Made by a program: the position numbers and the translations under genes
From: Orientallactaga sibirica
Lineage: Eukaryota; Chordata; Mammalia; Rodentia; Dipodidae
Assembly: GCA_036365145.1 (NCBI GenBank)
Contig: JAEOAD010000004.1
Location: 48,886,001 to 48,950,000 of the forward strand
DNA: 64,000 nucleotides
Direction of reading: 5' to 3'
Part shown: in pieces, positions 48,241 to 59,925 of the stretch
Numbering within the stretch: the stretch's first letter is position 1
How the letters are laid out: every line of letters starts with the position of its first letter
Notes under the pieces: generated by a model
The model's input: the letters and a program-made list of their open reading frames with translations, nothing else
What the model was told of the DNA's origin: nothing
Databases searched by the model: none

Positions 48241-50164
48241 AAATAACAACAAACCCTGGCCAATCCCTTTCAGGACCCCTCTACACTGCAGAGAGCATGT
48301 ATTTTCATTCTCAATAAAACTTTGCTTGCTTGCCCTTAAAAGACATACACACATGCACGCTCGCACACACACTCCATCCCCCCTACACACAACAAGAAGT
48401 CAACAGTGTTCCTGAAGAACAACACTTAAAGTTTTCTGTCACCTGGCCTGAACACCCATGTGCACATGTGCACCTGCACACATGCACCCACAAATGTGAA
48501 CACATACACACATCACACACACAAAAGAAGAAATGAAACTCCCAGAAAGTCCAAAGTGAAGGGTACAGAGTCACGTGTGAAAGATCGCCCAGGTGATGAT
48601 GTACCTGCAGACACACCAGAAAGAACAAGTGGAAGCCAGATGGCTTCCAGAAATTCAACTAAAGTGGATTATCTGAAACCCCAAGAGTCAAAGAGAGGAC
48701 GGCAGGAGGGCAGTCAATAAATCAGTAAAAACATGAATTCATAGTTCTCCCTATGTCACACAGGTTCACTGTCCTACCTGCTCCTCCTCCTCACTGCTCA
48801 CTCTCCTTACTTCTTCCCTCTACCACCATCTTTCACTTTCCTATACACTCTTCTTACTTATCACTCTACCCACCTTCTGTCTCTATTACAGATATTACTG
48901 TTGTCATTCTTTTTTATCATAATTAATACTTTAGATAATCAACTTGTAAACACAAAAGGCTATGTTGGCTTAACTAGTTATAGTTTAGTCCATTATGGCT
49001 TGGCCCTATGGCTTTTGGGAGAGGCATTTTGTCTTGTCAGGAGCACCTAAAACAGGCAAACTGGTTACTCTTAGAAATGAAGCCAGAGAGCAAAGTTGCA
49101 GGTGGCTTCTGGTGCCACAATCTCCTTTAAGGGAAAGCCCCCAATGACTTGAAAGTCTTTCTCTAACTTTTAAAATTCCCATACATTTCCAGTAATTTCC
49201 CTGGGAAGGAAGCTGTTTCTACATGCAGTTTGGGGACACTTATTGTACAAACGATAGAACCACATATTCAACTTTCCTTTATGTTTATATTTCATTTTTC
49301 TTTAGCTATGACTTAATTCCAATAATAACTGGTTTGAGTAGTTGGGCATAATTGCATATAATGCACATTTAACATGCAGCAGTGAACATTTCCTTTGCAT
49401 ACTGTCCCTTAAGCATTTTCTGCCAGTTTTATAATTAGCAACTGAATGATTTTCTGGTTCCATGATTTCTTAAAATGTCCTTCCATCAAGATTGGTTCTT
49501 GTATAATTTGGGGACTGGAACCCAATAGACATGATGTGTTATTCATGTTATTGTTCATGTTGTCACAGCAATAAGCTTATTTCTAGTAAAAATGACCGAG
49601 TCACCAGTGTTCTAATCATGTTCCTTCCAAGTCCCAGACCATCTGGCCTAATCACTGGCTATGGCCATGGATCAATATATATAATTCCATGTACAGCCAT
49701 TTGTTCTTACCAGCAAAGTGGACAGTCCTGTGCAATGCCCCAAATTCTTCCTATTATAAAGATTTTCCTCATCATTATCTTCAGGGATATCCCATAAAGA
49801 GCTGTAGCCATCCTGGTTTGGGGTAGCACCTGTGTAACAAGCAGAACCACCTGTAAATCTAGTCTTCTAGTCTTCTGCCAGCCAATTGTGAGGCACCCCC
49901 TAAGAGGCAGGGTGCAGACAATAAAGGAAAAGGCAATACGACATGGGCATCTAGGTGACTCTTGCATGTTATTTACTTTTGTCTTCGAGACCTTATAATA
50001 TTCAATCACATATATACCACTCCCATTTAATGAAAGAGGGCTATTTTCTATATCCAGATTTGGGCCAGATAACATCCAGTTCATGGTAGGCAGTTCATAA
50101 GTTGCATGGTAACTGTTAGTCCATGGTCAAGTGTTTTTCTTTCCTTTCTTTTTTACTTTTTCTC
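48241..50164. other. Unclassified, CA-rich then AT-rich
   Basis: 48345-48530 is rich in CACACA/TGCAC motifs and may be further B4-type 3' sequence. 48531-50164 shows no gene or repeat that I can name. Confidence 0.45.
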
Positions 50165-50243
50165 TTTTTTTCAGTGTCAGGGATTAAATTCAGGGCCATA
50201 TGCTTACTAGGCAAGTGCTATACCACTGAGCTATATCCCTGCT
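50165..50243 (-). repeat. ID-like SINE, antisense
   Basis: Reverse of an ID element: GGGATTAAATTCAGGGCC (reverse B box) and CACTGAGCTATATCCCTGC (reverse A box/head), with a T-rich tail on its left. Confidence 0.8.
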
Positions 50244-50364
50244 TTTGAATTACTGTTTTCCTAGGTAGAGGCAGCTCTGATGGGTTCCTTTTGGCTTTTC
50301 ACACCACAGCAAACTTTACTTCACAGCTTAAGGAATCAATGTGGGGCTTCTGTCAGCTGATGGC

Positions 50365-50393
<29 letters not shown>
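50365..50393. repeat. (TG)n microsatellite
   Basis: About fourteen TG units. Confidence 0.95.
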
Positions 50394-50400
<7 letters not shown>

Positions 50401-50639
50401 AATAGGGAATGAACACAAGATGGGATCTTACATTGACTTCACCCACTGAGTATTCCTGAGCTACCACTGATCATCTGATTGCCATAATTCCCTACTCTGC
50501 CTGCAGGGCCACTGTGACAGTTCACATCTCCAAAAGTCAATGTCAGTCCAGTATAGGTGAAGTATAGGTGAAAAGTATCTAAGTATAGGTGAAAAGTATG
50601 GTTATTTTATTTGTGCTAAAGCTCAGTTACCCTGGTAAA

Positions 50640-51300
50640 GGGTTATACTTTGCAGAAGAAAGGGAGAATAATTGACAGTATATATTTTCAGTAATATACT
50701 GAGGTCCTTCTTCAGGGGGACTGGTCTCAAAGGGAGGGTAATATGGACTCTATCAAGACCTGGGCTAGAGACAGTTCATATGATATTCTGAAAAAGAAGC
50801 TGGATGCATTCTGCCTGTGTCTTGAGAACTTGAATTCAGTTGAATTTAAAAACAATGACCTAATGTTTCTGGCAGAGGAAATTTCAAGGCAGAAAAGTAT
50901 TGCATCTGTGGAATGGTATCTCTTTGTTGCCTTGATTCAGATGTACAATGAAAGAAGAAATTATAGAGCAGAAAGATATGAAACAGGTAAAGTTTGTTAC
51001 AGAAATAAATGTGAAGTCTTGGGCACAGAAACTGCAGCCACTTCAGCTCTAATTATTAAAGAGATTACTGTGATCAAAGATAAGCAAATTGTTCTGCACT
51101 GTAAAAACTGGAAGGCCACACTGAGGGTAAGACCCAACATATTGAAGGCTCAAGATAGGAGGAATACAAATTCATTTGAAAGGAAAGGGAAAGGCCAGAA
51201 GGAAGAATACTGAAGGAGAAAGGGATGTGAAGAGGAGAAATAAAAGAAAATAATGGAAGGATTTTATGATCAAATTACATTATGTAGAAGATAGTGGGAA
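50640..51300 (+). mobile_element. MaLR internal fragment with a surviving 156-codon frame
   Basis: Related to the internal MaLR region at about 32140-32400 (shared TAGAGCAGAAAGATATGAAA / TAGAACAGAAAGATATGAAA and TTAA(A)GAGATTAC). The plus-strand frame at 50743-51213 is uninterrupted for 156 codons, longer than any other non-CpG frame here. It is gag-like only by position: rodent and primate MaLR internal regions derive from ERVL gag. I see no zinc knuckle or protease motif. No LTR is attached directly. Confidence 0.7.
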
Positions 51301-51434
51301 AACAAAACAAAATAGATAATAAATTAAAAAGTAAAAATAACTGGTTCCTTTAAATTCTCTGCTGGTACCAAATATGTATTAATTAAAATTCTCCAAGGAG
51401 AGAGAACCAATAGGGTGGATGGATAGACAGATGA

Positions 51435-51450
51435 TAGGTAGGTAGGTAGG

Positions 51451-51487
<37 letters not shown>

Positions 51488-51502
51488 GGTAGATATACAG
51501 AT
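51435..51502. repeat. (GATA)n / (GGTA)n microsatellite
   Basis: GGTA units at about 51437-51451 lead into about nine GATA units to 51487. Confidence 0.95.
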
Positions 51503-52640
51503 AGAATTATTAAGTGTGTCAGCTCTCCCAATAATGGAGGGTCTGAAATCCATAAGAAGCCACCTATAAGCTGGAGATCCTAGGATGGCATGTAGAATGG
51601 CTCAGTGCTAGTCCATTGGCCTCAGAACCAGGGAAGCAGGTAGTAGAGCTCACAGTGCCAGACCTGAGAACTGGAGGGGTTGCTTGTGTTCAAAAACCAT
51701 ACAGTCTGAAGTTCTGATTCCCAAGAACAAGAGAAGAATATATCTGACATCCAAAGCAGACATGGAGAGAAAGAGAGACAGAAACCAGTTGTTTGTTTCC
51801 TGTTTTTATTCTACCCAAGTCCCCAGGTGCTGGGCATTGCCCGCCCATATTGAGGATGAATCTTCCCTACTTAGTCCTCTCTGACTCACACACCAATCCC
51901 CTCTGAGAACACCGTCAACTACACATCTAAGCCAATGCCTTATCACTTCTCTAGGTATTCTTTAAACCAGTCAAGTTTCTGGCTAAAGTAAACTACCACA
52001 AGACTTAACACATGTATACTTTGTATAGATTATTCAAATTAACAGCATAAGATTATATTTAAAACTAACTTTTATAATATTTGGATGGAGGAAAATAGAT
52101 AGCTATGCAATATTTATCTTTAAATTAAAAATTGACCACTCCACCATAGCTTTAACAGGGAATAAACTATTCCCAGAGATTGTTTCCTGGCAATCTATAA
52201 ACTTCTTCCTTGACTTTCTGTAGCACTGAACTACATAGAACATCTGTAATTTTTAAATAATTTAATTAAAGTAATAAACTTTTAGTTAAAATAATAAATC
52301 CATCTCCTCAGTTCAGAGCTTAGGAGGTTCAAATATGGCTCTTTTATAGTGAGTGTAATCAGTGTAAAATTTAGTTTATGTATGTAGTAAGATTTATATA
52401 GTGTAATCAATATCAATAGATTGTAGGTGAAGAATGATGCAAAAAAACGTATCTCTAATACTTAGCAATTTCTCCTTAAGTTTTAGCTATTTTTCTTATA
52501 CCATCATTAGAGGAAATGCTTCAAATTAACAAAGGTGCCTGAAAGCATTTTGAAGCAATGTATTGAGGTACAACTTTATTTTGTTATGGTTATTAAAATT
52601 TTATTTATTCCTATATAGGGTTATAAAAGAAAAATCATAT
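51503..52640. other. Unclassified; possible ancient interspersed repeat at its left end
   Basis: 51370-51910 (TCTCCAAGGAGAGAGAACC..) resembles an old mammalian interspersed repeat of the kind that carries internal GATA/TATA tracts. Family not identified. The remainder is AT-rich with no features. Confidence 0.35.
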
Positions 52641-52647
52641 TTAAGAT

Positions 52648-52981
52648 TCCTTGTAGTGGACCACTTCACATTGGTGGGATGAGCATCCAACCAAACACAG
52701 TTCTATGGTCAAAGGGATTGATTTCAAGCTTACAGACCCAGAGGGCATTCCATCCAAGCAGAGAGAGAAATCACCAGCAGACAGCAAACACCAAAAAGCT
52801 GTAAGCATAAAAATCGGCCAGAGGTCAGACTGCTCTGCACACCTTTGCACCTTAGGGCTAGACTCCAGGATCCTCTCCCAGTAACACCTCCTCCAGCCAG
52901 GCAGCTGGAGGTCCAAGTTACAAGCTTAATAAAACACATGAGTCTATGGGGGGGGCATACATTCACGTTCAAACCACCACA
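52648..52981 (-). repeat. LTR, MaLR-like, antisense
   Basis: Minus strand begins TGTGGTGGTTTGAACG at 52981. AATAAAACACATGAG on the plus strand is the LTR 5' region reversed, not a polyA signal. The 3' end is degraded or truncated near 52648. Confidence 0.7.
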
Positions 52982-53292
52982 CAATTTCAAAAAAATAGCT
53001 TTATGTTAAAGAAAAACTTTATTTTTTTTAAGTTTTAAGATCTGACCATTTTCTCAAATGTACATTTTTTTTTCATGTGCATGTATTATAGGAATGGTGC
53101 AGCATGTATGCAGTGGATGCACGTGTGTGCATGTGGTAGCTATAATTTTCCATATTTCCTTGAGACAGAGTCTCTCTCTCTGAACCTAGAGCTGAAGTTT
53201 TCCTGAGTCCTAGGCAATTCTCAAATTCTCAGTCTCTGTTCTTACACTTTCCCAGCAAATACTCTTAAGTCCTGACCTTTAACTTATCTTCA

Positions 53293-53629
53293 TGTTGCTG
53301 TGACAACCAAAAGTAAACGTGACTACCAAAAGTAAATGACAGGAGAGAGGTGTTTATTTTGGCATACAGGTTCAAGGGGAAGCTTTATGATGGCAGCAAA
53401 GGATGGTTGAGCAGAGTCTGGACATCACTTCCTGCCACAGCAGCCATAAAACCCAGTAAGAGAGGGAGCTCAAATCTGGCAAGAGGAAAGTTGGGCTATA
53501 ACACCCCTAAGTCTGTCCCCAATAACACATCTCCTCCAGCAAGGCTTCACTTCCCAAATCACCATCAACTGTGGGTGAAGCATTCAAAACACATGAGTTT
53601 ATGGGGGACATTTGATTCAAACCACCACA
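53293..53629 (-). repeat. LTR, MaLR-like, antisense
   Basis: Minus strand begins TGTGGTGGTTTGAATC at 53629. The inner part includes a 'CTGGAGGAGATGTGTTATTG'-type segment shared with the other LTRs. The left edge is uncertain. No clear target duplication. Confidence 0.7.
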
Positions 53630-53935
53630 GTTATGTCTAGTTTAGGAAAAGCACTCATGGTCATTCAGCCTTTGAAAGTTGCTGCCCTGCCAGGGTTCCC
53701 TTGGTTTGCTAGCTAGTTGGCTCTTCTGTGTTATGGTGATGTACTTTGGGCTATTATAGTTACTTATGTGGATGCACATTTCTGCCCATGAAACAAGATA
53801 TAAGGGTTTGTCACTTTCTGTGGTGGTTGGTGGAGAGCCCAGGGACTCATGTTGTCTTTGGAGATCTCTATCATTGAGCTTCACCCTCAGTACCCTCCAT
53901 AGTTTGTTTTTGTTTGTTTGACAATTTATTTTGAA

Positions 53936-54374
53936 ATATTTTTAATTTATTTGGAAGAAGAAAGGCAGAGACAGAGAAGAAGAGAGAAGGGAGAGAGAGG
54001 GAGAAAGAGAGGGAGAGAGAATGGGCACACCAATGCCTCTTGCCATTGCAAATGAATTCCAGATAAAAGCACCACATTGTATATCTGGCTTTATGGGGGC
54101 TACTAGGAAACTGAACCTGGGCATACAGACTTTGCAAGAAGTGCCGTTAACCACTGGGCCATCTCCCCAGTCCAACTATTTATTTATTTATTTATTTTTA
54201 TTTATTTATTTTTATTTATTTATTTTTTTTGGTTTTTCGAGGTAGGGTCTCACTCTGGCCCAGGATGACCTGGAATTCACTATGTAGTCTCAGGGTGGCC
54301 TTGAACTCATGGCAATCCTCCTACCTCTGCCTCCCGAGTGCTGGGATTAAAGGCGTGCGCCACCATGCCCGGCT
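53936..54374 (-). repeat. Composite of antisense tRNA-type SINE and B1, one flanking duplication
   Basis: tRNA-type SINE reversed (53936-54173) followed by (TTTA)n and a B1 reversed (about 54177-54374; GGTTTTTCGAGGTAGGG...CACCATGCCCGGC). ACAATTTATTTT occurs at 53921-53932 and 54378-54389. On the element strand, B1 comes first and the tRNA-type SINE second. Confidence 0.85.
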
Positions 54375-54375
54375 C

Positions 54376-54498
54376 CAACAATTTATTTTTGAGATGAGTT
54401 CTGGTTATGTTTTCCCAGGTTGCCTTCCAACTCATGAGTAAATGTCTCAGGTTCTTTAGGAGCTGAGAGTACAGGCAAGTGCCACCATGTGCAGTTGG
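54376..54498 (-). repeat. Old B1-like SINE, antisense
   Basis: TTTGAGATGAGTTCTGG...GCTGAGAGTACAGGCAAGTG...CCACCATGTGCAG. Confidence 0.65.
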
Positions 54499-55568
54499 CT
54501 TAAGGATTCTTTTAATAAGTTGAATAAATGATTTTGATGCCCATCCAGGCTTCAGACCACTCAGATACCATGTGCCTTGCTCAGTTGTCAATCAGATCAT
54601 TGCTCACCCTGGCCTGATCTCAGAATGGGCCCTACGCCCATGGAAGCATGCTGTTGAAATGCTGCAAAATGACTTTCCAGAGGACTGATGTGGATACAAG
54701 TGTTTCATTTGGCCTACTAAGTGTTACAGTCTTTAATTATAAAAGATTTAAAATATATAGAACAGCAGGGACAATAATGTAATAAAAGCTCATCAGCCAA
54801 CCATGCAGTCTAACAATCTTATCATTTTTCTATATTTATTACACATTTTTTAATTAAAGTCATAAAACACTACAGATTCTGTAGAAGCCCCTTGAGTACA
54901 TTTCCTCTCTTTTCCTTAATTTTTCCTCTCCAGGGTTAACAGCTGGGTATAATATTTGCCTTATAATTCTTATTTCACTAAATATGTGTTTACTCAAAGA
55001 CTGTATTTAAAGTTGTTTTGTTTTTAAACACTACATGTATCCAGTCAGATTGTGCAGATTATTTGATAAAGTTGGGCCAATTTTTAAAACCTGGGAAGCT
55101 TCACATAAAATATTTTTTTGGCTGCTCTTGAAACTATGTGAAGATCTGGCAATATTGGACTGGCTTTCTGGCATGAAAGTGTGCCATGCTGGGCCAGTGT
55201 CTTTGGCGTGACTTGGTCCCACTGCTCACACTGTGTAGACATATGTGCATGCACCTGGACCGTCTCCTTTGATGTGGGCCTGGCACATGATTCTGAATTT
55301 TTTCCATTATAATTATTTTCTTTTGTCAATGTCATTTCTGGTATCATTCCTAAGTCTTCAATGTCACTCATATATAGCTCTCAGTGGATGTTTTGCTGCC
55401 TTCCCTACTGTCTCTTCTCTTTTTCTTGCCTTTCATTTTCATTTTATTTTATTTTATTATTTTATTTATTTGTGGTGTTGGAGATAAAACCCAGGGTCTT
55501 ATACAATTCTTATCTAGATCCCAAGCCTTTGTTTTTACTTTTTGCCCTTCCTGCCATTTATATTAGAA
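54499..55568. other. Unclassified, with a (TTTTA)n patch and an ID fragment
   Basis: (TTTTA)n at about 55440-55460 and a short antisense ID-like piece near 55474-55502. No gene is recognised. Confidence 0.5.
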
Positions 55569-55706
55569 TTTTTTTTCCAAGGTAGGGTCTTGCTCTAGCC
55601 CAGGCTGACCTGAAATTCACTCTGTGTTTTCAGGCTGGCCTCGAACTCACCTCTATCCTCCCACCTCTGCCTCCTGAGTGCTGGGATTAAAGGCATGTGC
55701 CATCAT
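55569..55706 (-). repeat. B1-like SINE, antisense, with target-site duplication
   Basis: CAAGGTAGGGTCTTGCTC...TGAGTGCTGGGATTAAAGGC...CCATCATG. TATTAGAATT flanks both sides. Confidence 0.9.
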
Positions 55707-55747
55707 GTATTAGAATTCTTAATTTATTTCATTAGAAGGGTATAGTT

Positions 55748-55980
55748 GGGCTGGAGAAATGGCTCAGTGGTTAAGGCTCTTGCCTGTGAAGCTTAAGGAA
55801 CCTTCTTCAACTCTCCAGATCCCATGTAAGCCAGATGCACAAGGTAACACAAGAACTCAAGATTGCACATGTATGCAAGGTGGCACACATGTCTGAAATT
55901 AGTTTATCATGGCTGGAGGTCCTGGAGCAGCAATTCAGTTTCTCTTTCCCGTTAAAAAAATAATAAAATAAAAATTAAAA
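55748..55980 (+). repeat. tRNA-derived SINE with small insertion
   Basis: Head GGGCTGGAGAAATGGCTCAG. The GCACAAGGT..CACA segment is repeated (55836-55884), giving a longer middle. A-rich tail. GTATAG flanks both sides. Confidence 0.88.
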
Positions 55981-56187
55981 AGAGTATAGCTTTGTCTTAT
56001 TTAGAAAACATTCTACCACTCACTAGTAAATGTAGTTATTTATCTCGACCAGCAGACTGGCTAATCATATCATCCTTTGATACAGGGTTTCATTATATAG
56101 CCCAGGCTGGCCTTCAACTTGGAACATCCAAATGCCATGATGTGTGTTTTCATTGATTTTCCAGCCAGTTCTTGAAGTCAACTTTCT

Positions 56188-56396
56188 CTTTTAAAAAATA
56201 TTTTTATTTATTTATTTGACAGAGAAAGAGGGAGAGGGAGAGAGAATGGATGTGCCAGGGCCTCCAGACACTGCAAACAAACTGTAGATGCATGAGCCCC
56301 CTTGTGCATCTAGCTAACATGGGTCTTGGGGAATCAAACCAGGGTCCTTTGGCTTTGCAGGGAAATGCCTTAACAGCTAAGCCATCCCTCCAGCCC
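56188..56396 (-). repeat. tRNA-derived SINE, antisense, with 16-bp target-site duplication
   Basis: (TTTA)n tail, GA block, body, then CTAAGCCATCCCTCCAGCCC. Perfect TTGAAGTCAACTTTCT occurs at 56172-56187 and 56397-56412. A B1 scrap (antisense) is at about 56085-56140. Confidence 0.95.
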
Positions 56397-56412
56397 TTGA
56401 AGTCAACTTTCT

Positions 56413-58194
56413 ATTGCATTTTATATGTGATCTCTGGTTCTGACACTCTCCTAATTTAAGTGTTGTGGATATGTTTAGCAACCTTGGATGATATCTGGGG
56501 CTCCAGAAGTCTGCACATTGGATGAATTGAGATTTTTATTGAATTTTAAAATTCTTAAGAGCTGAAATAATTTTGATTTTGTTTTCTCACAGAAGTTAGC
56601 AAATTACATTCTCTTTATAGTTTTAAAAGATGTATTTACTTAATGAGGTGCTGGGGAGTGTAATTCAGAGGTAGAGCATTGGCCTAGCAGGTGTGAAGAC
56701 CTGGGGCCAAATACCAGTACTGACAAAAAAAATACTGAATGAAAGGATATTGATCAAAATTTGTCTTACTTAGTACCTCCCTTCTTATAAGTCATGTCAG
56801 CTCAGGGCCTCAGAGTATGTGTATTTCAAAATGGGTATTTCTCAGAATACATATAATCTAAGACACCTCTCCTTATGAAGAGCTGGGAGCCTAGCAGGGG
56901 AGATCAGAAAGGTAGAGATGGAAGAATGTTCATTTGGCAGGTAGTTTTGGTTGACAGTATTTTTGAATAGCCAGAAAATAAAGGCCTTTGGACATCCTCA
57001 GCATTTAGAAGAACCTGAAGATAAGAGATATGAACAAAATATCTTCAGAAAGTTATATTTACCACTTAATGAACGGACTTTTTCTTGTGATTCCTGAAAG
57101 TGATGGCAGCAGAGAATAAAATTGCTTTAACTGAATTTTGATCTCATTTCACTGAAGAAGACACTATTAAGCTTTCAGTAGAGGACATCACGAATGTAGT
57201 ATGCATGCCCCACCGATGGCTGCCATCCCTTCTGGTGTTTTAGCCAAGGGAACGCCTAGTTAACTATGGGTAGAGGAGGTAGAACTTCCAGTGAGCTCTC
57301 TCTACAGCCCAAATCATGGCTAAAAACTTCTTTAATGAATGAAAAGGCATTAATGTCATCACAGCAATTTTGTATAGATAATAGCATGCAAAAGAAAGTC
57401 CATTTCAAGAGTTGGTTGGAAATAAATCAAAACACATGGCTCTAAGTTATAATTCATATAAATGTATTTCCTTAAAACACCTATGATATTTTTTTAAAAA
57501 AGCAATGTCTTCATAATAATTCAGCTTTACATAGATTTAAGCCCAGTTCCATTTGTAGTTGAGAAGCAAGTACTAACGATACCATAACATTACATTGTTA
57601 ATCCCCATAAAATCCAGTCACCTCTTTGGGTAACAGTAGCAGTTTGTCCGTGGGAAACATGTGACACTTTGATCACTAGACTGAGTGTAAGATGGCTTGG
57701 CTTTCATGGCTGGTGTTCTTGTTTGTTTGCATGTGTTTCCTTCTTTGAGATAGATCTCATTATGTGGCTCCAGCTGGCTTCCAAACTCATGATCTTCCTG
57801 CTTCGGCCTCCTGAGGGCTGGGATTACAGGTGTTTGCCAATATGTTTAGCTCTCATATATTTCATTGCTCAGGAAAGGTGGACATTTCATACCTGAGAAT
57901 TCATTGAGATACTATGATTATAAGGTTTTTTCCTCCTCCATATCAAAATAGTACTAAAAGGCTAGTGATGTAACATAGTGGTTGAACAAATACTTAGACA
58001 CACAATACTGCTGGTTCAGTCTCCAACATGAAAAATAAATAAAATAGTGTTTAAAAGAAGCCTGTTAAGTCCAGGCTTTGGTATAGTGGAGGTTCTAAAG
58101 CAGTGGATAATTTTCATTAGTGTTTACTGCTAAAGCCAGTCCAAACAAAATACAGCTGGATAAATGTCTGTTATCTTGAATTTCCTTCACATTT
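56413..58194. other. Unclassified, with three old SINEs
   Basis: ID-like SINE, plus strand, 56648-56735 (GTGCTGGGGAGTGTAATTCAG). B1-like, antisense, about 57738-57850 (GAGGGCTGGGATTACAGGTG). ID-like, plus strand, about 57960-58046, ending in AAAT. The rest has no recognised content. Confidence 0.55.
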
Positions 58195-58210
58195 AAGAAA
58201 GGGAGGAGAG

Positions 58211-58431
58211 GGGGCTGGAGGGATGGCTTAGTGGTTAAGGCGCTTGCGTGCAAAGCCATGTTGAATTCCTTAGGACCCACATAGGACAGATGCACAAGGT
58301 GGCACTTGCATCTGGAGTTCATTTGCAGTGGCTGAAAACCCTGGCATGCCCATTCTCTCTCTCTCTTTCTCTCTCTCTCCTTTCTCTCTCTAGATAAAAT
58401 AAAGTTTAAAAAAGTTAAAAAAAAAAAAAAA
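58211..58431 (+). repeat. tRNA-derived SINE with 16-bp target-site duplication
   Basis: Head GGGGCTGGAGGGATGGCTTAG, a damaged B-box region, a CT block and an A-run. AAGAAAGGGAGGAGAG occurs at 58195-58210 and 58432-58447. Confidence 0.95.
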
Positions 58432-58440
58432 AAGAAAGGG

Positions 58441-58738
58441 AGGAGAGAGGCTTCTAAGATTCAGAAAGGTAAGGACACTTACAAGACTCAGGAAACTCAG
58501 AAATCACAAGATGAGGCTGCAGGTTGGGTAATGATTTTCAGGGCTTGCAGCTTTTATAAGTCACCATCCATGTTGGTGTGGGCTTTTCGGGGATGTGGCT
58601 GCCTTTGAGTTACTCACGATCCCATAAGTAACCCCAATAAACTCATGGTTTTACCAAGTTAAATTGGGTGGAATTGTTTCTTTGCCTTATTGTTAGTACC
58701 TCAGTTTGTTCACATCTCTTCAGGAAAAGTCACACAAC
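58441..58738 (+). repeat. Unclassified repeat, related to 16561-16982
   Basis: Contains AATAAACTCATGG near 58637 and GTGGAATTGTTTCTTTG near 58670, shared in part with the 16.6-kb copy. Possibly an LTR. Its left edge overlaps the SINE duplication. Confidence 0.55.
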
Positions 58739-58753
58739 AACGTCTTTGTTTAT

Positions 58754-58817
58754 CCTATGACCTCCAAATTCAGGCAGTGGCCTGCAATCACAGGCACAGA
58801 CACACACAGAACACCCT
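58754..58817 (+). repeat. Inverted repeat, left arm (64 bp)
   Basis: CCTATGACCTCCAAATTCAG... to ...CAGAACACCCT. Its reverse complement lies at 59926-59989 with about three mismatches. Confidence 0.93.
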
Positions 58818-58944
58818 GACTCTGATTCTGTAAAGTACCACAAAGTGAAGAGTCTAAAACATTAGAAATGGATTCTCTGATTGTCTGGGACTCTAGCCTC
58901 CTCGAAATAGCTACTCCTGAATCACTGCTGGTCAGGATTCTGAA

Positions 58945-59075
58945 GCTAAGCTCAGTGTGGTGCCTCAGGCTAGTGATCCTTAAAGTCTAGCGGCTGAGGT
59001 AGGAGGGTTGCCACGTTGCTGTGAGTTGAACACCAGCCTGGTCCACAGAGTGAGACCCTGCCTCAAAAAGACAAC
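58945..59075 (+). repeat. Old B1-like SINE
   Basis: GCGGCTGAGGTAGGAGGGTT core and a GAGACCCTGCCTCAAAAAG end. Confidence 0.7.
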
Positions 59076-59336
59076 ACAATTCTGGAGCTACAATGTGAGC
59101 TGTGGGTCAGATATCTTGCACATAACAGCTCCTTTAATTCTTACCTTGACTCCCATGGACAGAAGACCATCTGTCAATGATGAGAGTACTTTAATCCCTT
59201 CCTCAGATATATATCTAAAACATTTTATAAGTTGAATCTATGTAATCTACCTTTTTCTAATACACTGGGGCAATTTGACTTTTAAAGGAACCTTACCTGT
59301 CACAGGCTTCCATTCCTCTGCTCCTTAATAATAACT

Positions 59337-59339
59337 ATT

Positions 59340-59374
<35 letters not shown>

Positions 59375-59519
59375 TTGTTTTTCAAGGTACCGTCTCACTC
59401 TGGCCCAGGCTGACCTGGAATTCACTTTGTAGTCTCAGGGCGGCCTCAAACTCACATCGATCCTCCTACCTCTGCCTCTGGCGTGCTGGGATTAAAGGTG
59501 TGCGCCACTATACCTGGCT
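59337..59519 (-). repeat. B1-like SINE, antisense, with target-site duplication
   Basis: (TTTA)n tail 59337-59374, GTTTTTCAAGGTACCGTCTC...GCGTGCTGGGATTAAAGGTG. CTCCTTAA flanks both sides. Confidence 0.92.
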
Positions 59520-59709
59520 CCTTAAGTAATTTTTAAAATCTACTCTGTCATTCTCTTCAGTTGTGTCCTAATTCACATCTCCATTTCTCTAACTTGACTA
59601 TTGCCATAGCTTCCAAGTAGGTTTCTCCTCCTCCAGGTTCCTCCCATCTAACCCATCCTTGACACTGCTGACTCATTCTGAGGCTTTAAAGTTTGGTGTT
59701 TAAAATTTG

Positions 59710-59903
59710 ATCCGGGCATGGTGGCACACGCCTTTAATCCCAGCACTCGGGAGGCAGAGGTAAGAGGATCGATGTGAGTTTGAGGCCACCCTGAGACTAC
59801 ATAGTGAATTCCAGGTCAGCCTGTATTAGAGTGAGACCCTACCTCAAAAAACAAAACAACAACAAAAAATAAAAATAAAAATAAAATAAAATAAAATAAA
59901 AAT
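59710..59903 (+). repeat. B1-like SINE with A-rich tail
   Basis: CCGGGCATGGTGGCACACGC head, CCCAGCACTCGGGAGG core, a GAGACCCTACCTCAAAAAAC end, and a long (AAAAT)n tail. Confidence 0.93.
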
Positions 59904-59925
59904 TTGCGTGTGTGTGTGTGTAAGG

